Below are positions 44,113 through 53,167 of a DNA stretch of 64,000 bases, piece after piece (within the stretch, counting starts at the first letter, position 1; each line of letters starts with the position of its first letter). The translations under genes and the position numbers were made by a program. This DNA comes from Halarcobacter sp. (GTDB taxonomy: Bacteria; Campylobacterota; Campylobacteria; Campylobacterales; Arcobacteraceae), in assembly GCF_963676935.1 (NCBI RefSeq), contig NZ_OY781470.1:558001-622000 (forward strand). Reading direction: 5' to 3'. The notes under the pieces are model-generated. The model ran no database searches. It was not told the DNA's origin and saw only the letters and a program-made list of their open reading frames with translations.

Positions 44113-45087
44113 ATGAAAAATGTATATGATATAGCAATTATTGGTGCTGGTCCTGCTGGCATTGCAACATCATGTGAGGCAGTCATCTTCGGTGTTAAAA
44201 ATATTTTAATGTTTGAAAAAGGGGAAAACCATTCACAAACTATAAGAAAATATTTTAACGATAATAAACCAGTGGATAAAGACTGGAAAGGGATAAAAGT
44301 TGACCTTAAAGGTCATATAGATTTTACTGATGGAACAAAAGAGAGTACTTTAGATCTTTTTGAAGAATCTTTAGAAAAAAAACTTATTGATGCAAAGTTC
44401 AATACAGAAATATCAAAAGTAAGTAGACTTAAAAATAGATTTAAAATTATTACAACAACAGGGGAGAGTTATTTTGCAAAAAAGATTGTTGTAGCAATTG
44501 GAAAAATGGGGAAACCAAATAAACCAAGTTATAAAATTCCAAGCTCTTTAAAATCACGAGCAAACCATACAATATCTGATTGTAAAGGTAATGAAGATGT
44601 ATTAGTAGTAGGTGGGGGAGATAGTGCTTGTGAATATGCATATTTTATCCACCAAGATAATAATGTAACTTTTAATTATAGGAGAGAAGAGATAACAAAA
44701 GCAAATCCTAAAAATATAAAAAACTTAATGAATTGTGTAGAAGATGGTGAAATAAAAGCAAAACTTGGAGTTGATATTGAAAAAGTAGAAGATGAAAATG
44801 GAATATTCAAAGTGTTTTATACAGATGGTAGTATAGAAAAATATGATAGAGTGATATACGCTTTAGGTGGTGTAACTCCAAAAGAGTTTTTAAAAAGCTG
44901 TTGTGTCAAATTAGATGAAAAAGAGAAACCTTTTATTGATGATAAAAATCAAAATTGTGATGGTATATATTTAGCAGGGGATATTTGTGGTTCAATTGGT
45001 GGTTCAATAGCTTTGGCTTTAAATCATGGATATAACATAATAACTGATTGTATAGTTGATGAGGTATTAGAAGAGAAAAGTGCATAA
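44113..45087 (+). CDS. NAD(P)H-dependent flavoprotein reductase (YpdA/TrxB-like, no CxxC)
   Basis: The 324-residue protein has an FAD-binding Rossmann motif IGAGPAGIA (about 10-18) and an NAD(P)-binding motif VVGGGDSACEYA (about 165-176), and ends with the FAD motif YLAGDICG. The overall order is that of low-molecular-weight thioredoxin reductases, but no CxxC redox pair is found in the second domain. It may reduce ferredoxin, a low-molecular-weight disulfide or another partner. It is monocistronic, with a clear AAAGGAG ribosome site and a terminator. Confidence 0.85.
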   Translation: MKNVYDIAIIGAGPAGIATSCEAVIFGVKNILMFEKGENHSQTIRKYFNDNKPVDKDWKGIKVDLKGHIDFTDGTKESTLDLFEESLEKKLIDAKFNTEISKVSRLKNRFKIITTTGESYFAKKIVVAIGKMGKPNKPSYKIPSSLKSRANHTISDCKGNEDVLVVGGGDSACEYAYFIHQDNNVTFNYRREEITKANPKNIKNLMNCVEDGEIKAKLGVDIEKVEDENGIFKVFYTDGSIEKYDRVIYALGGVTPKEFLKSCCVKLDEKEKPFIDDKNQNCDGIYLAGDICGSIGGSIALALNHGYNIITDCIVDEVLEEKSA

Positions 45088-45114
45088 AAGATAAAAGGGA
45101 AATTCCTTTTATCT
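45088..45114 (+). terminator. terminator after the flavoprotein gene
   Basis: AAGATAAAAGG pairs with CCTTTTATCTT around GAAATT, directly after the stop. It is followed by ATTTATAAAAAATAATTTTTT. Confidence 0.75.
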
Positions 45115-45117
45115 TAT

Positions 45118-45305
45118 TTATAAAAAATAATTTTTTAAATCTAAAATTCTTTCTTAGATTTTCTTCACCTAGAAAATGCCCATATTCTAAAGTTTTACTC
45201 CTAAACATTTCTGCATATTCTTCTCAAACTTTTAAAACATCAGAAACTTTATTCACAAAACTTTTTTACCCTATATAACTAATAAAGAAGTTTTTATCCT
45301 TAATA
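45118..45305 (-). pseudogene. remnant of a haloacetate-dehalogenase-like gene
   Basis: On the minus strand this encodes SLLVI*GKK in one frame and, after a shift, VLKV*EEYAEMFRSKTLEYGHFLGEE. The intact gene at 48075-48959 has PLLILWGEK, VLKVWEEYASNVSGKTLDCGHFLPEE. Two tryptophan codons have become stops and a frameshift lies between them. Only about the last 60 codons are recognisable. It lies 2.8 kb from the intact gene in the same orientation, with the Sco/chemoreceptor operon between. The rest of the intergenic region to 45527 holds no feature that I can name. Confidence 0.88.
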
Positions 45306-45527
45306 GTAAGTTGGATTACAAACAACCATTATTTTGTTAGTTTATCAAGTTAAATCAGAAAAAGCAACGATAAAAAATTAGAGCTTAATTGACTCTATAA
45401 AGTTTTAAATCAAATAACTTTATAATATAACAAAGATATTACAACTTTATTGTATTAGATTTTTTTAATAATGTTCTAAGAATTTAATTAATAAAGTTGT
45501 ACTTAAGAAGTTTTAAGGAAATAGATA

Positions 45528-46103
45528 ATGTCAAAGAAAAAGAAGTTTTTTGGTTTAATAATTATTATTATTCTTATATTAACTATTTTCTCAACAGCCT
45601 TACCAATACTTTATTCTAATGATAAAGCAGGGAAAGTAAATAAAGAGATTGAAAATATTCATTTTGATTTTTTAAAAGATGAAACTAAAAAATATGTATT
45701 ACTATTTTTCGGTTACGCAGGTTGTGATAATATCTGTCCTCCAGCATTAAATGAGATAAGTCAAATATATGATAAGTTAGATAAAGAACAATTCAGTTTT
45801 TATTTTATTAATTTACAACCTAATATATCTAAAGATGGTGTGGATCCATTTGCTAAGGCTTTTAATAAAGACTTCAAAGGAATCTATTTAGACAATAAAA
45901 AACTAATTGATATAACAACAAAATTTCAAATAAAATATTCACCTATAAATAGTATTGATATTGATCATACAGGTTTTTTATATCTATTAGAAAAAAGTGG
46001 TAATACTATATATAAACAAAAATTCATATACACGGCAAGACCATTTGATATTGAATATATATCAAATGATTTAAATACAATAAATAGGATTAACAATGAT
46101 TAA
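45528..46103 (+). CDS. Sco1/SenC-family thioredoxin-fold protein
   Basis: The 191-residue protein has an N-terminal membrane anchor (about 8-28) and an exported thioredoxin-like domain. The Sco-type metal or redox motif reads FFGYAGCDNICPPAL, with the CxxxC pair. The distal histidine of copper Sco proteins may be IDHTGFLYLL (about 153), in the place where D-H-x-x-x-x-Y/F-L is usual. Sco proteins deliver copper to oxidases or act in thiol control. It overlaps the chemoreceptor gene by 8 bases, so it is probably linked to that receptor rather than to an oxidase. Confidence 0.85.
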   Translation: MSKKKKFFGLIIIIILILTIFSTALPILYSNDKAGKVNKEIENIHFDFLKDETKKYVLLFFGYAGCDNICPPALNEISQIYDKLDKEQFSFYFINLQPNISKDGVDPFAKAFNKDFKGIYLDNKKLIDITTKFQIKYSPINSIDIDHTGFLYLLEKSGNTIYKQKFIYTARPFDIEYISNDLNTINRINND

Positions 46104-47922
46104 AGTACTTTTCCCATTTTTAGATAAAAGCTTATCTAAAGAGATTCAAGAAAGTTTGGTTAAAGAGTATGAAAATGCAGATAAAATGATGCTTATAGTA
46201 TCAATAGTAAGTTTTTTCATTGTCGCACTAATAACTTCATATTCTAATGAAGCATATAAACTTGGTATTATAGGTGGAGGTATAGCTTTAGCATCTACCA
46301 TCATAGCCTATAAAGTGTTTAAAGGAACGGTTCTTTCTCGTATTATTTTTGGTACAGCATTTACTGTTTATCCAGCTATTATGGTTTCTCAACAGCTTGG
46401 TATGATAGAGATGCACTTTTTCTTTTTTGTTTATGTTGCAGCTCTTGTAGTATATAAAGACCTTACAGCAATTTTAGCAATGACTGTAGTAACAGGTGTA
46501 CACCACTTGTTATTCACATATTTACAATTAAATGGTGCTACTGTTATGGGGCATGAAATTATATTGATGAGTACTAACTGTAGTTGGTTGTTTACTTTTA
46601 TTCATATTATTGTATTTGTTTTTGAAGAAATAGTTCTTATTTATATTGTTTATTCAGTAATAAAACAGTTCATTGAAGCTAAAAAACTTCAATTAGAAGC
46701 AACAGCTTCGTTTGAAAAGTTACAAAAAGAAACTTTACTAAATAAAAGTATTATAGATGAAACTATTGAAGTAGCAAATAGTGTTAATGAAGGGAAACTA
46801 ACAAAAAGAGTTCACTCAGATACTACAGATGAGAACATTAAGTCCTTAAAAGAGATTATCAATAATATGATGGATAATTTAGAAAATAAAATTGCAGATG
46901 ATATTAATAAAATCTTGATTGTATTGGAAAATTTCACAAATTATGACTTTACTACAAAAGTTGATTCTAAAGGTGAAACTGCTGAGAATTTAAATAAATT
47001 AGCAGATGGTATTACAAAAATTTTAACAGAAGATAAACAAAATGGGCTTGTTATTCAAAATAGTGCTATGACATTATCTTCAACTGTAAAAACATTAAAT
47101 GAGTCTTCAAATCAAGCTGCAGCTTCCCTTGAAGAAACAGCTGCAGCAGTGGAAGAGATAACATCTATTATCAAATCAAGTAATGCAAATATAAATAAAA
47201 TGTTTACCCTTGCAAATAATTTAAATAGTTCTGCACAAGAGGGTGAGAGTTTAGCAACAAAAACAACTACAGCTATGGAAGATATAAATGCACAAGTTCA
47301 AGCTATTAATGAATCAATTACAGTAATTGATCAAATAGCTTTCCAAACAAATATTCTTTCATTAAATGCTGCTGTTGAAGCTGCTACTGCAGGAGAAGCA
47401 GGTAAAGGGTTTGCAGTGGTTGCACAAGAGGTAAGAAACCTTGCTTCACGTTCTGCTGAAGCAGCTAAAGAGATAAAAGATTTAGTGGAAAATGCCACAA
47501 CAAAAGCAAATGAAGGTAAAACAATTGCATCAGATATGATAGGTGGATATAGTGATTTAACTAGCAAAATTAGTGAAACAATTGAATTAATCACAAATGT
47601 TACAAGTGCAAGTAAAGAGCAAGAAACAGGAATTGTGCAAATTAATGATGCAATCAATTCTTTAGATAAACAAACTCAGCAAAATGCTTCAGTAGCAAAT
47701 GAAACAAATGATATAGCAATTCAAACTCAACAAATTGCAGAGATAATTTTAAAAAGTGCTGATGAAAAAGAGTTTATAGGTAAAGATACTGTTCAAGCAA
47801 CAAAACTTGAAAAAGTAGAGAAAGTAGATTCTGTTGTTAAACCTGAAAAGAAAAAAGAGCAAGTAGAGGTAAAAACAAAAATTGAAGTAGATTCAAATAG
47901 TGATGAGTGGGAAAGCTTTTAA
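46096..47922 (+). CDS. methyl-accepting chemotaxis protein with a multi-pass membrane sensor domain
   Basis: This 608-residue receptor has no large periplasmic domain. Residues about 30-190 form around six membrane helices with polar spots MIEMHFFFF, TGVHHLLFTYLQ and HIIVFVFEE, which could bind a metal, haem or quinone. A HAMP-like linker follows, then the signalling hairpin with IDQIAFQTNILSLNAAVEAA (about 410-429) and GKGFAVVAQEVR. The C-terminus ends EWESF, an xWxxF tether for CheR/CheB, after a Lys/Glu-rich linker. It overlaps the Sco-like gene, hinting at redox or copper taxis. Confidence 0.9.
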   Translation: MIKVLFPFLDKSLSKEIQESLVKEYENADKMMLIVSIVSFFIVALITSYSNEAYKLGIIGGGIALASTIIAYKVFKGTVLSRIIFGTAFTVYPAIMVSQQLGMIEMHFFFFVYVAALVVYKDLTAILAMTVVTGVHHLLFTYLQLNGATVMGHEIILMSTNCSWLFTFIHIIVFVFEEIVLIYIVYSVIKQFIEAKKLQLEATASFEKLQKETLLNKSIIDETIEVANSVNEGKLTKRVHSDTTDENIKSLKEIINNMMDNLENKIADDINKILIVLENFTNYDFTTKVDSKGETAENLNKLADGITKILTEDKQNGLVIQNSAMTLSSTVKTLNESSNQAAASLEETAAAVEEITSIIKSSNANINKMFTLANNLNSSAQEGESLATKTTTAMEDINAQVQAINESITVIDQIAFQTNILSLNAAVEAATAGEAGKGFAVVAQEVRNLASRSAEAAKEIKDLVENATTKANEGKTIASDMIGGYSDLTSKISETIELITNVTSASKEQETGIVQINDAINSLDKQTQQNASVANETNDIAIQTQQIAEIILKSADEKEFIGKDTVQATKLEKVEKVDSVVKPEKKKEQVEVKTKIEVDSNSDEWESF

Positions 47923-47984
47923 ATATAAAAGTTCTCCTAGCTAAAATTTATTATCCAATTAAAAATTCTTTGGTATCTTTTGTA

Positions 47985-48014
47985 AGAAAAGAGCATTTTA
48001 TGATGCTCTTTTCT
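47985..48014 (+). terminator. terminator after the chemoreceptor gene
   Basis: AGAAAAGAGCAT pairs perfectly with ATGCTCTTTTCT around a 6-base loop, 62 bases past the stop and between convergent genes. Confidence 0.75.
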
Positions 48015-48074
48015 CCAAATTTTCAGGAGAGTATTAAAAACTCAAATGATATAAAATTATAAGTTTTGTTAGGC

Positions 48075-48959
48075 TTATTTGAAAAAAATTTTCAATTCTT
48101 TTATAACTTCCTTAGGCTTCTCTTCTGGCAAAAAATGGCCACAATCAAGTGTTTTACCACTTACATTACTAGCATATTCTTCCCAAACTTTTAAAACATT
48201 ATAGGTTTTATTTATAAAACCTTTTTCTCCCCAAAGAATTAAAAGTGGAGTTTCAACTTTTTTATCTGTGTTTTTTTTATCATCTTTCATATCTATTGTG
48301 GCTGCTGCTCTATAGTCTTCGCAAGTAGCATGAATAGAATCTTTGTCAAAACATCTTATATATTCTTTTATGGCTTCTTTATCAAATTTATTTTCAAAGC
48401 TAATAGCTTTATCACTCCATCTTTTTAGTTTCTCTTTTAAATAATAAGTTGGGTTTTGAGCAATCATTGTTTCTGGAAGTTCATCTGGCTGTATTAAAAA
48501 AAACCAATGATAATAACCAGTAGCAAAGTTTTGGTCTGTATTTTGAAACATATGATAAGTTGGTGCAATATCCATTACGCATGCTTTTAATATATTTTCA
48601 GGATAATCTAAACAAAGTCTATGGGTAACTCTTGCTCCTCTGTCGTGTCCCGCAACAAAAAACTCATCGAAACCTAAATATTTCATCAGTTCAATCATAT
48701 CTTTTGCCATAGTTTTTTTTGAATAATTTTGATGGTTTTCTAAACCTTTTGGTTTTGAACTATCTCCATAACCTCTTAAATCAGGACAAATTACATAATA
48801 AAATTTTGAAAGTTCATTTGCAACTTTATGCCACATAGTATGTGTTTGAGGATATCCATGAATTAGTAAAAGAGCTTTTCCTTTTCCTCCATGTTTATAG
48901 TTTATTGTTATATCTTCTAGTCGCAGTTTGTCTTTTTTAAATATATCTGAGAAAAGCAT
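48075..48959 (-). CDS. alpha/beta hydrolase, fluoroacetate/haloacetate dehalogenase type
   Basis: The 294-residue protein belongs to the haloalkane-dehalogenase-like hydrolases. Residues match those I recall for fluoroacetate dehalogenase of Rhodopseudomonas palustris: nucleophile Asp106 in GHDRGAR, carboxylate-binding Arg107 and Arg110, acid Asp130, halide-pocket His151-Trp152 and Tyr216, and base His275 in CGHFLPEE. The oxyanion segment HGYPQT is present. The substrate may be a haloacetate or an unrelated ester or epoxide. Its dead relative lies at 45118-45305. Confidence 0.85.
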   Translation of the reverse strand: MLFSDIFKKDKLRLEDITINYKHGGKGKALLLIHGYPQTHTMWHKVANELSKFYYVICPDLRGYGDSSKPKGLENHQNYSKKTMAKDMIELMKYLGFDEFFVAGHDRGARVTHRLCLDYPENILKACVMDIAPTYHMFQNTDQNFATGYYHWFFLIQPDELPETMIAQNPTYYLKEKLKRWSDKAISFENKFDKEAIKEYIRCFDKDSIHATCEDYRAAATIDMKDDKKNTDKKVETPLLILWGEKGFINKTYNVLKVWEEYASNVSGKTLDCGHFLPEEKPKEVIKELKIFFK

Positions 48960-49087
48960 AAAACTCCTTTTTTGAAAATTTTATCAAAAAATTAACTAAA
49001 AATTATAAAATATTAATGAATATAAATCACTTCAAGAAAGATTAAAGTTAACTTAGATAAAATCACGACTCTATTTTAAATAGAAAA

Positions 49088-49156
49088 CCTCACATGTGTC
49101 AATCCTGGTATGGGTTGTGACAAGTTAATTGTACTTGCCATTAAGGGGCACAGAGG
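49088..49156 (+). promoter_or_regulatory. structured leader of rpsB
   Basis: CCTC at 49088-49091 can pair with GAGG at 49153-49156, enclosing two hairpins: TGTCA with TGACA (inner ATCC/GGGT) and TGCC with GGCA. This three-way form just before rpsB resembles ribosomal-protein leaders where S2 represses its own synthesis. I infer this from base pairing only. Confidence 0.45.
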
Positions 49157-49189
49157 CTAAACCCTAAAAAATTAAAACAAGGAAAAACT

Positions 49190-49990
49190 ATGGTTACTAT
49201 GAAAGACCTATTAGAATGTGGTGTACACTTCGGACACCAAACAAGAAGATGGAATCCAAAAATGAAAAAATTCATTTTCGGTGTAAGAAAAAATATTTAT
49301 ATTATTGACTTACAAAAAACGTTAAGATATTTCAGATATACATATAATGTAGTTAGAGATGCAGCAGCAGAAGGTCAAACAATGATTTTCGTTGGTACAA
49401 AGAAACAAGCTAGTTCAGCTGTTAAAGATGCAGCAATCAAATGTGGAATGCCTTATGTAAACCACAGATGGCTAGGTGGAATGTTAACTAACTACGGAAC
49501 AATTAAAAAATCAATTAGAAAATTAGAAGTAATTAAAAAAATGAGAGAAGAAGGTCAATTAGATCTTTTAACTAAAAAAGAAGCTTTAATGCTTACAAGA
49601 AAAGAAGAAAAATTAGAACTTTATCTTGGTGGTATTAAAGAGATGAATAAACTTCCAGACTTAATGTTCGTTTTAGATGCAGTAAAAGAAAAAATTGCTA
49701 TTCAAGAAGCTAGAAGATTAGGAATCAAAGTTGTAGCTCCTTTAGATACTAACTGTGACCCTGATGTAGTTGATTATCCAATCCCTGGAAATGATGATGC
49801 AATTAGATCTATTCAACTATTTTGTAATGAAATGGCTGAAGCTATGAACGAAGGTAAAGCTGCATTAGCTGATGAAGCTGGTGAAGAGATTCCTGTATCT
49901 GAAGAAGAAGCTCAAGAAGTAGTTGCTGAAGCAGTAGCAGAGGGTGAAGCTGAAGCTGTAGAAACTGAAGAAAAAACAGAGGAAGCATAA
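49190..49990 (+). CDS. rpsB: 30S ribosomal protein S2
   Basis: S2 binds late in 30S assembly. The 266-residue protein opens [24 protein letters not shown] (shown here in part) and contains [11 protein letters not shown] and LPD-MFVLDAV, all S2 signatures. The tail beyond about 225 is an acidic extension rich in Glu and Ala ([18 protein letters not shown]), longer than in E. coli S2. It starts a conserved rpsB-tsf unit, two bases before tsf. Confidence 0.97.
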   Translation: MVTMKDLLECGVHFGHQTRRWNPKMKKFIFGVRKNIYIIDLQKTLRYFRYTYNVVRDAAAEGQTMIFVGTKKQASSAVKDAAIKCGMPYVNHRWLGGMLTNYGTIKKSIRKLEVIKKMREEGQLDLLTKKEALMLTRKEEKLELYLGGIKEMNKLPDLMFVLDAVKEKIAIQEARRLGIKVVAPLDTNCDPDVVDYPIPGNDDAIRSIQLFCNEMAEAMNEGKAALADEAGEEIPVSEEEAQEVVAEAVAEGEAEAVETEEKTEEA

Positions 49991-49991
49991 T

Positions 49992-51035
49992 ATGGCAGGA
50001 GCAACTCCAAAATTAATTAAAGAGTTAAGAGAGAAATCTGGTGCAGGAATGCTTGATTGTAAAAAAGCACTTAATGAGTGTGATGGAAACATTGAAGAAG
50101 CACAAACTTGGTTAAGAGAGCAAGGTCTTGCAAAAGCTGCTAAAAAATCAGGTAATGTTGCTGCTGAAGGTATTGTTACTATTTTAGTTAATGATGACAA
50201 TACTAAAGCTACTATGACAGAAATTAACTCACAAACAGACTTTGTTGCTAAAAATGCACAATTCTTAGAGTTAACAAGTCAAATTACAACTCACGCACAA
50301 GTTAATAACTTAAATGATGCAGAAGCATTAGCTTCTTCTTCAATTGAAGGGCAAGAGTTTACAACTTTCTTAAATGAAAAAATTGCAGTAATTGGTGAAA
50401 ACTTAGTTGCTAGAAAAGTTGTTAATGTTGAAGGTCCAGTAGTTAATGGTTATGTACACTTAGGAAAAGTAGGTGTTATTTTAGCTGCTAAATGTGATGA
50501 TGCAGCAAAAGAAAAAACTGTTGATCTATTAAAAAAAGTTGCTATGCATGCAGCTTCAATGAAACCAACTGTTATTTCGTATGAAGATTTATCAGCTGAG
50601 TTTATTGAATCAGAAAACAAAGCAATTATTGCTGATATTGAAAAAGAGAATGAAGAGTTAGTAAGACTTGGTAAACCTCTTAAAAATATTCCTCAGTTTG
50701 TTTCTAAACAACAATTAACTGATGAAGCAATTGCAGCTGCTGAAGCTGAAATGAAAGAAGAGTTATTAGCTCAAGGTAAACCAGAGAAAATTATCGGAAA
50801 CATTGTTAAAGGTAAAATTGCTAGATGGATTGAAGATAACTCTCAATTAGATAAAACACATGCTTTATTATCTCAAACATATGTTATGGATGATTCAATG
50901 ACTGTTGAAGAAGCTATTAAAGCTGTTGATGCATCAATTGAAATCGTAGAGTATGTTAGATTTGAACTTGGTGAAGGAATCGAGAAAAAAGAAGAAGATT
51001 TCGCAGCTGAAGTTGCAGCTCAAATGGGTAAATAA
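49992..51035 (+). CDS. tsf: translation elongation factor Ts
   Basis: EF-Ts recharges EF-Tu with GTP. The 347-residue protein has the N-terminal UBA-like region LIKELREKSGAGMLDCKKAL (about 7-26) and TDFVAKN, the EF-Tu contact. A linker of about 70 extra residues between the core and C-terminal domain makes it longer than E. coli EF-Ts (283), similar to other Campylobacterota. It begins one base after the rpsB stop. Confidence 0.97.
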   Translation: MAGATPKLIKELREKSGAGMLDCKKALNECDGNIEEAQTWLREQGLAKAAKKSGNVAAEGIVTILVNDDNTKATMTEINSQTDFVAKNAQFLELTSQITTHAQVNNLNDAEALASSSIEGQEFTTFLNEKIAVIGENLVARKVVNVEGPVVNGYVHLGKVGVILAAKCDDAAKEKTVDLLKKVAMHAASMKPTVISYEDLSAEFIESENKAIIADIEKENEELVRLGKPLKNIPQFVSKQQLTDEAIAAAEAEMKEELLAQGKPEKIIGNIVKGKIARWIEDNSQLDKTHALLSQTYVMDDSMTVEEAIKAVDASIEIVEYVRFELGEGIEKKEEDFAAEVAAQMGK

Positions 51036-51060
51036 TAATTTAACATATGAAGTCAGAATA

Positions 51061-51750
51061 ATGGGTGAAACAAATACAAATAACGCACCCATTTCTGACG
51101 ACTCTAAAATACTGCTTGAAGCAAAAAATTTAACTCATGAATTTGATTATAAGCTTTTTGAAAATATAAATTTATCTCTACATAAAAAAGAATCTATTGC
51201 AATTATTGGTGTTAGTGGAAGTGGTAAATCAACACTTTTAAATATACTTTCATCTTTATTAAAACCTAAAATAGGGGAAATAGTTTTTAAAAATAAAGAT
51301 ATCTATAAACTCAAAAAGAAAAAACTTTTAAATATAAGAAGAGAAGATTTTGGTATAATATTTCAAGCACATTACCTTTTTAGAGGTTTTTCTGCAAATG
51401 ATAATTTAGAGATTGCTACACTATTAAGTGGAAATAGTATAGACAAAGATTTATTAAAAATGTTAAATATAGATTTTGTAATAAATCAAAGTGTAGGAGA
51501 ATTAAGTGGTGGACAACAACAAAGATTGTCTATAGCAAGAGTCCTTACAAAAAAACCTCAAATTATATTTGCAGATGAACCTACAGGTAATTTAGACAAA
51601 CAGACCGCACAAGTTGTAATGCAAGTGCTTCATAAATATATAAAAGATAATGATGCAGGTATGATACTTGTAACTCATGAAGATGATTTAGCAATGCAGT
51701 GTGACAAAGTCTATAAACTAGAAAACTTACAATTGGAAGAGTTGAAGTAA
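51061..51750 (+). CDS. ABC transporter ATP-binding protein, LolD/FtsE-like
   Basis: The start is placed at ATG 51061 (MGETNTNNAP), since the longer frame would overlap tsf. The 229-residue ATPase has Walker A GVSGSGKST (about 49-57), Q-loop FQAHYLFRGFSA, signature LSGGQQQRLS and Walker B IIFADEPTGN. The form is that of LolD/MacB ATPases. No permease gene is adjacent, so it pairs with one elsewhere. From memory, C. jejuni has an ABC ATPase at the same place after tsf. Confidence 0.88.
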   Translation: MGETNTNNAPISDDSKILLEAKNLTHEFDYKLFENINLSLHKKESIAIIGVSGSGKSTLLNILSSLLKPKIGEIVFKNKDIYKLKKKKLLNIRREDFGIIFQAHYLFRGFSANDNLEIATLLSGNSIDKDLLKMLNIDFVINQSVGELSGGQQQRLSIARVLTKKPQIIFADEPTGNLDKQTAQVVMQVLHKYIKDNDAGMILVTHEDDLAMQCDKVYKLENLQLEELK

Positions 51751-52550
51751 TGGATTTGATTTTAGTAACAAAAACACCAATTATAGAAAAAATATTCACA
51801 CTTGTTTGTGCAAAATTAGGTTTAAATTTAAGTGTTCAAGCAGATATTAGCTTTGATGATAGTGTCGATATCATTATTGTAGATGAAGAGTTTGTAACAG
51901 AAGAATTTAATAGTTTAAAAACATTTACAAAAAAACTTGCTGCCATAGTTAGTGAGGAACTACCTTTCGATAAATCAAGAGATTTTATTATAAATAGACC
52001 ATTTTTACCTACTGAATTAGAAGTACTATTAAAAGAACAAATAGAGTTTATAAATGATGAAAAAGAGTTTAATAAAAAAGAATATCAACCTATAGAAGAT
52101 TTTAATTCAGAATTTAGTGAAGAGGATATTATCTCTAATTATGTAGAATCTCTTGCCGAAGATGTTGCAATGGATATCGAAGAAGAGAGTGATGAAAGTA
52201 TTGTAACTATTGCATCTTTAAACAATGGTGGAGTTTTAGATAATAATGAATTAACTAAAATTAGTGATATTTTACATGATGATGAGATACATGATAAAGT
52301 CTCACATAGCGTTGATGAAAACGATTGGAAAGATATCAATGCTATTATAGATGATGCACTTAGTGAAGTAAAAGAGTATGAGTTTGATTTAGAACCTCAG
52401 GATGAAAATAAACCAAGAAAACTTATTTTAAATAACTATAGTATTAATGAATTAAAACCTTTTTTACAAAAATTTGATCAAAATGTTATAGATAAACTAT
52501 CAAGTGGTGAAGATGTAGATGTTACATTATCTTTAAAGGTTAGTAAATAA
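51750..52550 (+). CDS. highly acidic protein of unknown function
   Basis: The 266-residue soluble protein is rich in Asp and Glu, most strongly from about 90 to 230, with few aromatic residues. An N-terminal stretch of about 90 residues with hydrophobic strands (LILVTKTPI, IIIVDEEF) looks like a receiver-type fold without a clear phospho-acceptor. From memory, Campylobacter jejuni has a 'highly acidic protein' just before gmk, which is the same position. One-base overlaps join it to the ABC ATPase and to gmk. Function is not known. Confidence 0.75.
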   Translation: MDLILVTKTPIIEKIFTLVCAKLGLNLSVQADISFDDSVDIIIVDEEFVTEEFNSLKTFTKKLAAIVSEELPFDKSRDFIINRPFLPTELEVLLKEQIEFINDEKEFNKKEYQPIEDFNSEFSEEDIISNYVESLAEDVAMDIEEESDESIVTIASLNNGGVLDNNELTKISDILHDDEIHDKVSHSVDENDWKDINAIIDDALSEVKEYEFDLEPQDENKPRKLILNNYSINELKPFLQKFDQNVIDKLSSGEDVDVTLSLKVSK

Positions 52551-53167
52551 TGGAAAAAAAAGGTGCGATTCTAATTTTATCAGGACCTAGTGGCTGTGGT
52601 AAATCAACTTTATTAAAAAATGTTTATAAACAAATAGGTGATTATCATTTTTCTATCTCTACAACTACAAGAGAACCAAGAGAAGGGGAAGTAGATGGAG
52701 TTGATTATTATTTTGTATCAAGAGAAGAGTTTGAAGAAGATATAAAAAAAGGACATTTTTTAGAGTGGGCAGAGGTACATGGTAATTATTATGGTACATC
52801 ATTGAAACCAATAATTTCAGCAGTAAACGAAGGTAAACTTGTAATATTTGATATAGATGTTCAAGGTCATACTATAGTTAGAAAAAAATTAGATAATATA
52901 GTTACCTCTGTATTTATAACAACACCATCTTTAATGGATTTAGAAAATAGACTAAAAAGTAGAAATACTGATTCAGATGAAGTGATTGAAAAAAGATTAA
53001 CAAATGCAAAAACTGAAATTAAATATTTTAGAAAATATGATTATTTTATAATTAACGATGATTTAGAAGAAGCTTCAAAAAGTTTAGTTGCTATTGCAAA
53101 TATTGCAAGGGTAAAAGCAAAATTATTTAATGATGAAGAGATTATAGCTAAGTGGTTAGCTAAATAA
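52550..53167 (+). CDS. gmk: guanylate kinase
   Basis: Gmk phosphorylates GMP to GDP. The 205-residue protein has the P-loop LSGPSGCGKSTL (about 9-20), GMP-binding STTTREPREGEVDGVDYYF (37-55) and the FDIDVQG region. The lid and C-terminal Arg residues are typical. It ends an operon rpsB-tsf-ABC-acidic-gmk and converges with the REC-GGDEF-EAL gene, overlapping by 8 bases. Confidence 0.97.
   Translation: MEKKGAILILSGPSGCGKSTLLKNVYKQIGDYHFSISTTTREPREGEVDGVDYYFVSREEFEEDIKKGHFLEWAEVHGNYYGTSLKPIISAVNEGKLVIFDIDVQGHTIVRKKLDNIVTSVFITTPSLMDLENRLKSRNTDSDEVIEKRLTNAKTEIKYFRKYDYFIINDDLEEASKSLVAIANIARVKAKLFNDEEIIAKWLAK

Noticed and set aside
44933-45208. Minus-strand ORF of 91 codons after the flavoprotein gene
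   Set aside because: Only its first 30 codons resemble a protein, and these are the dehalogenase remnant; the rest is antisense to the flavoprotein gene.
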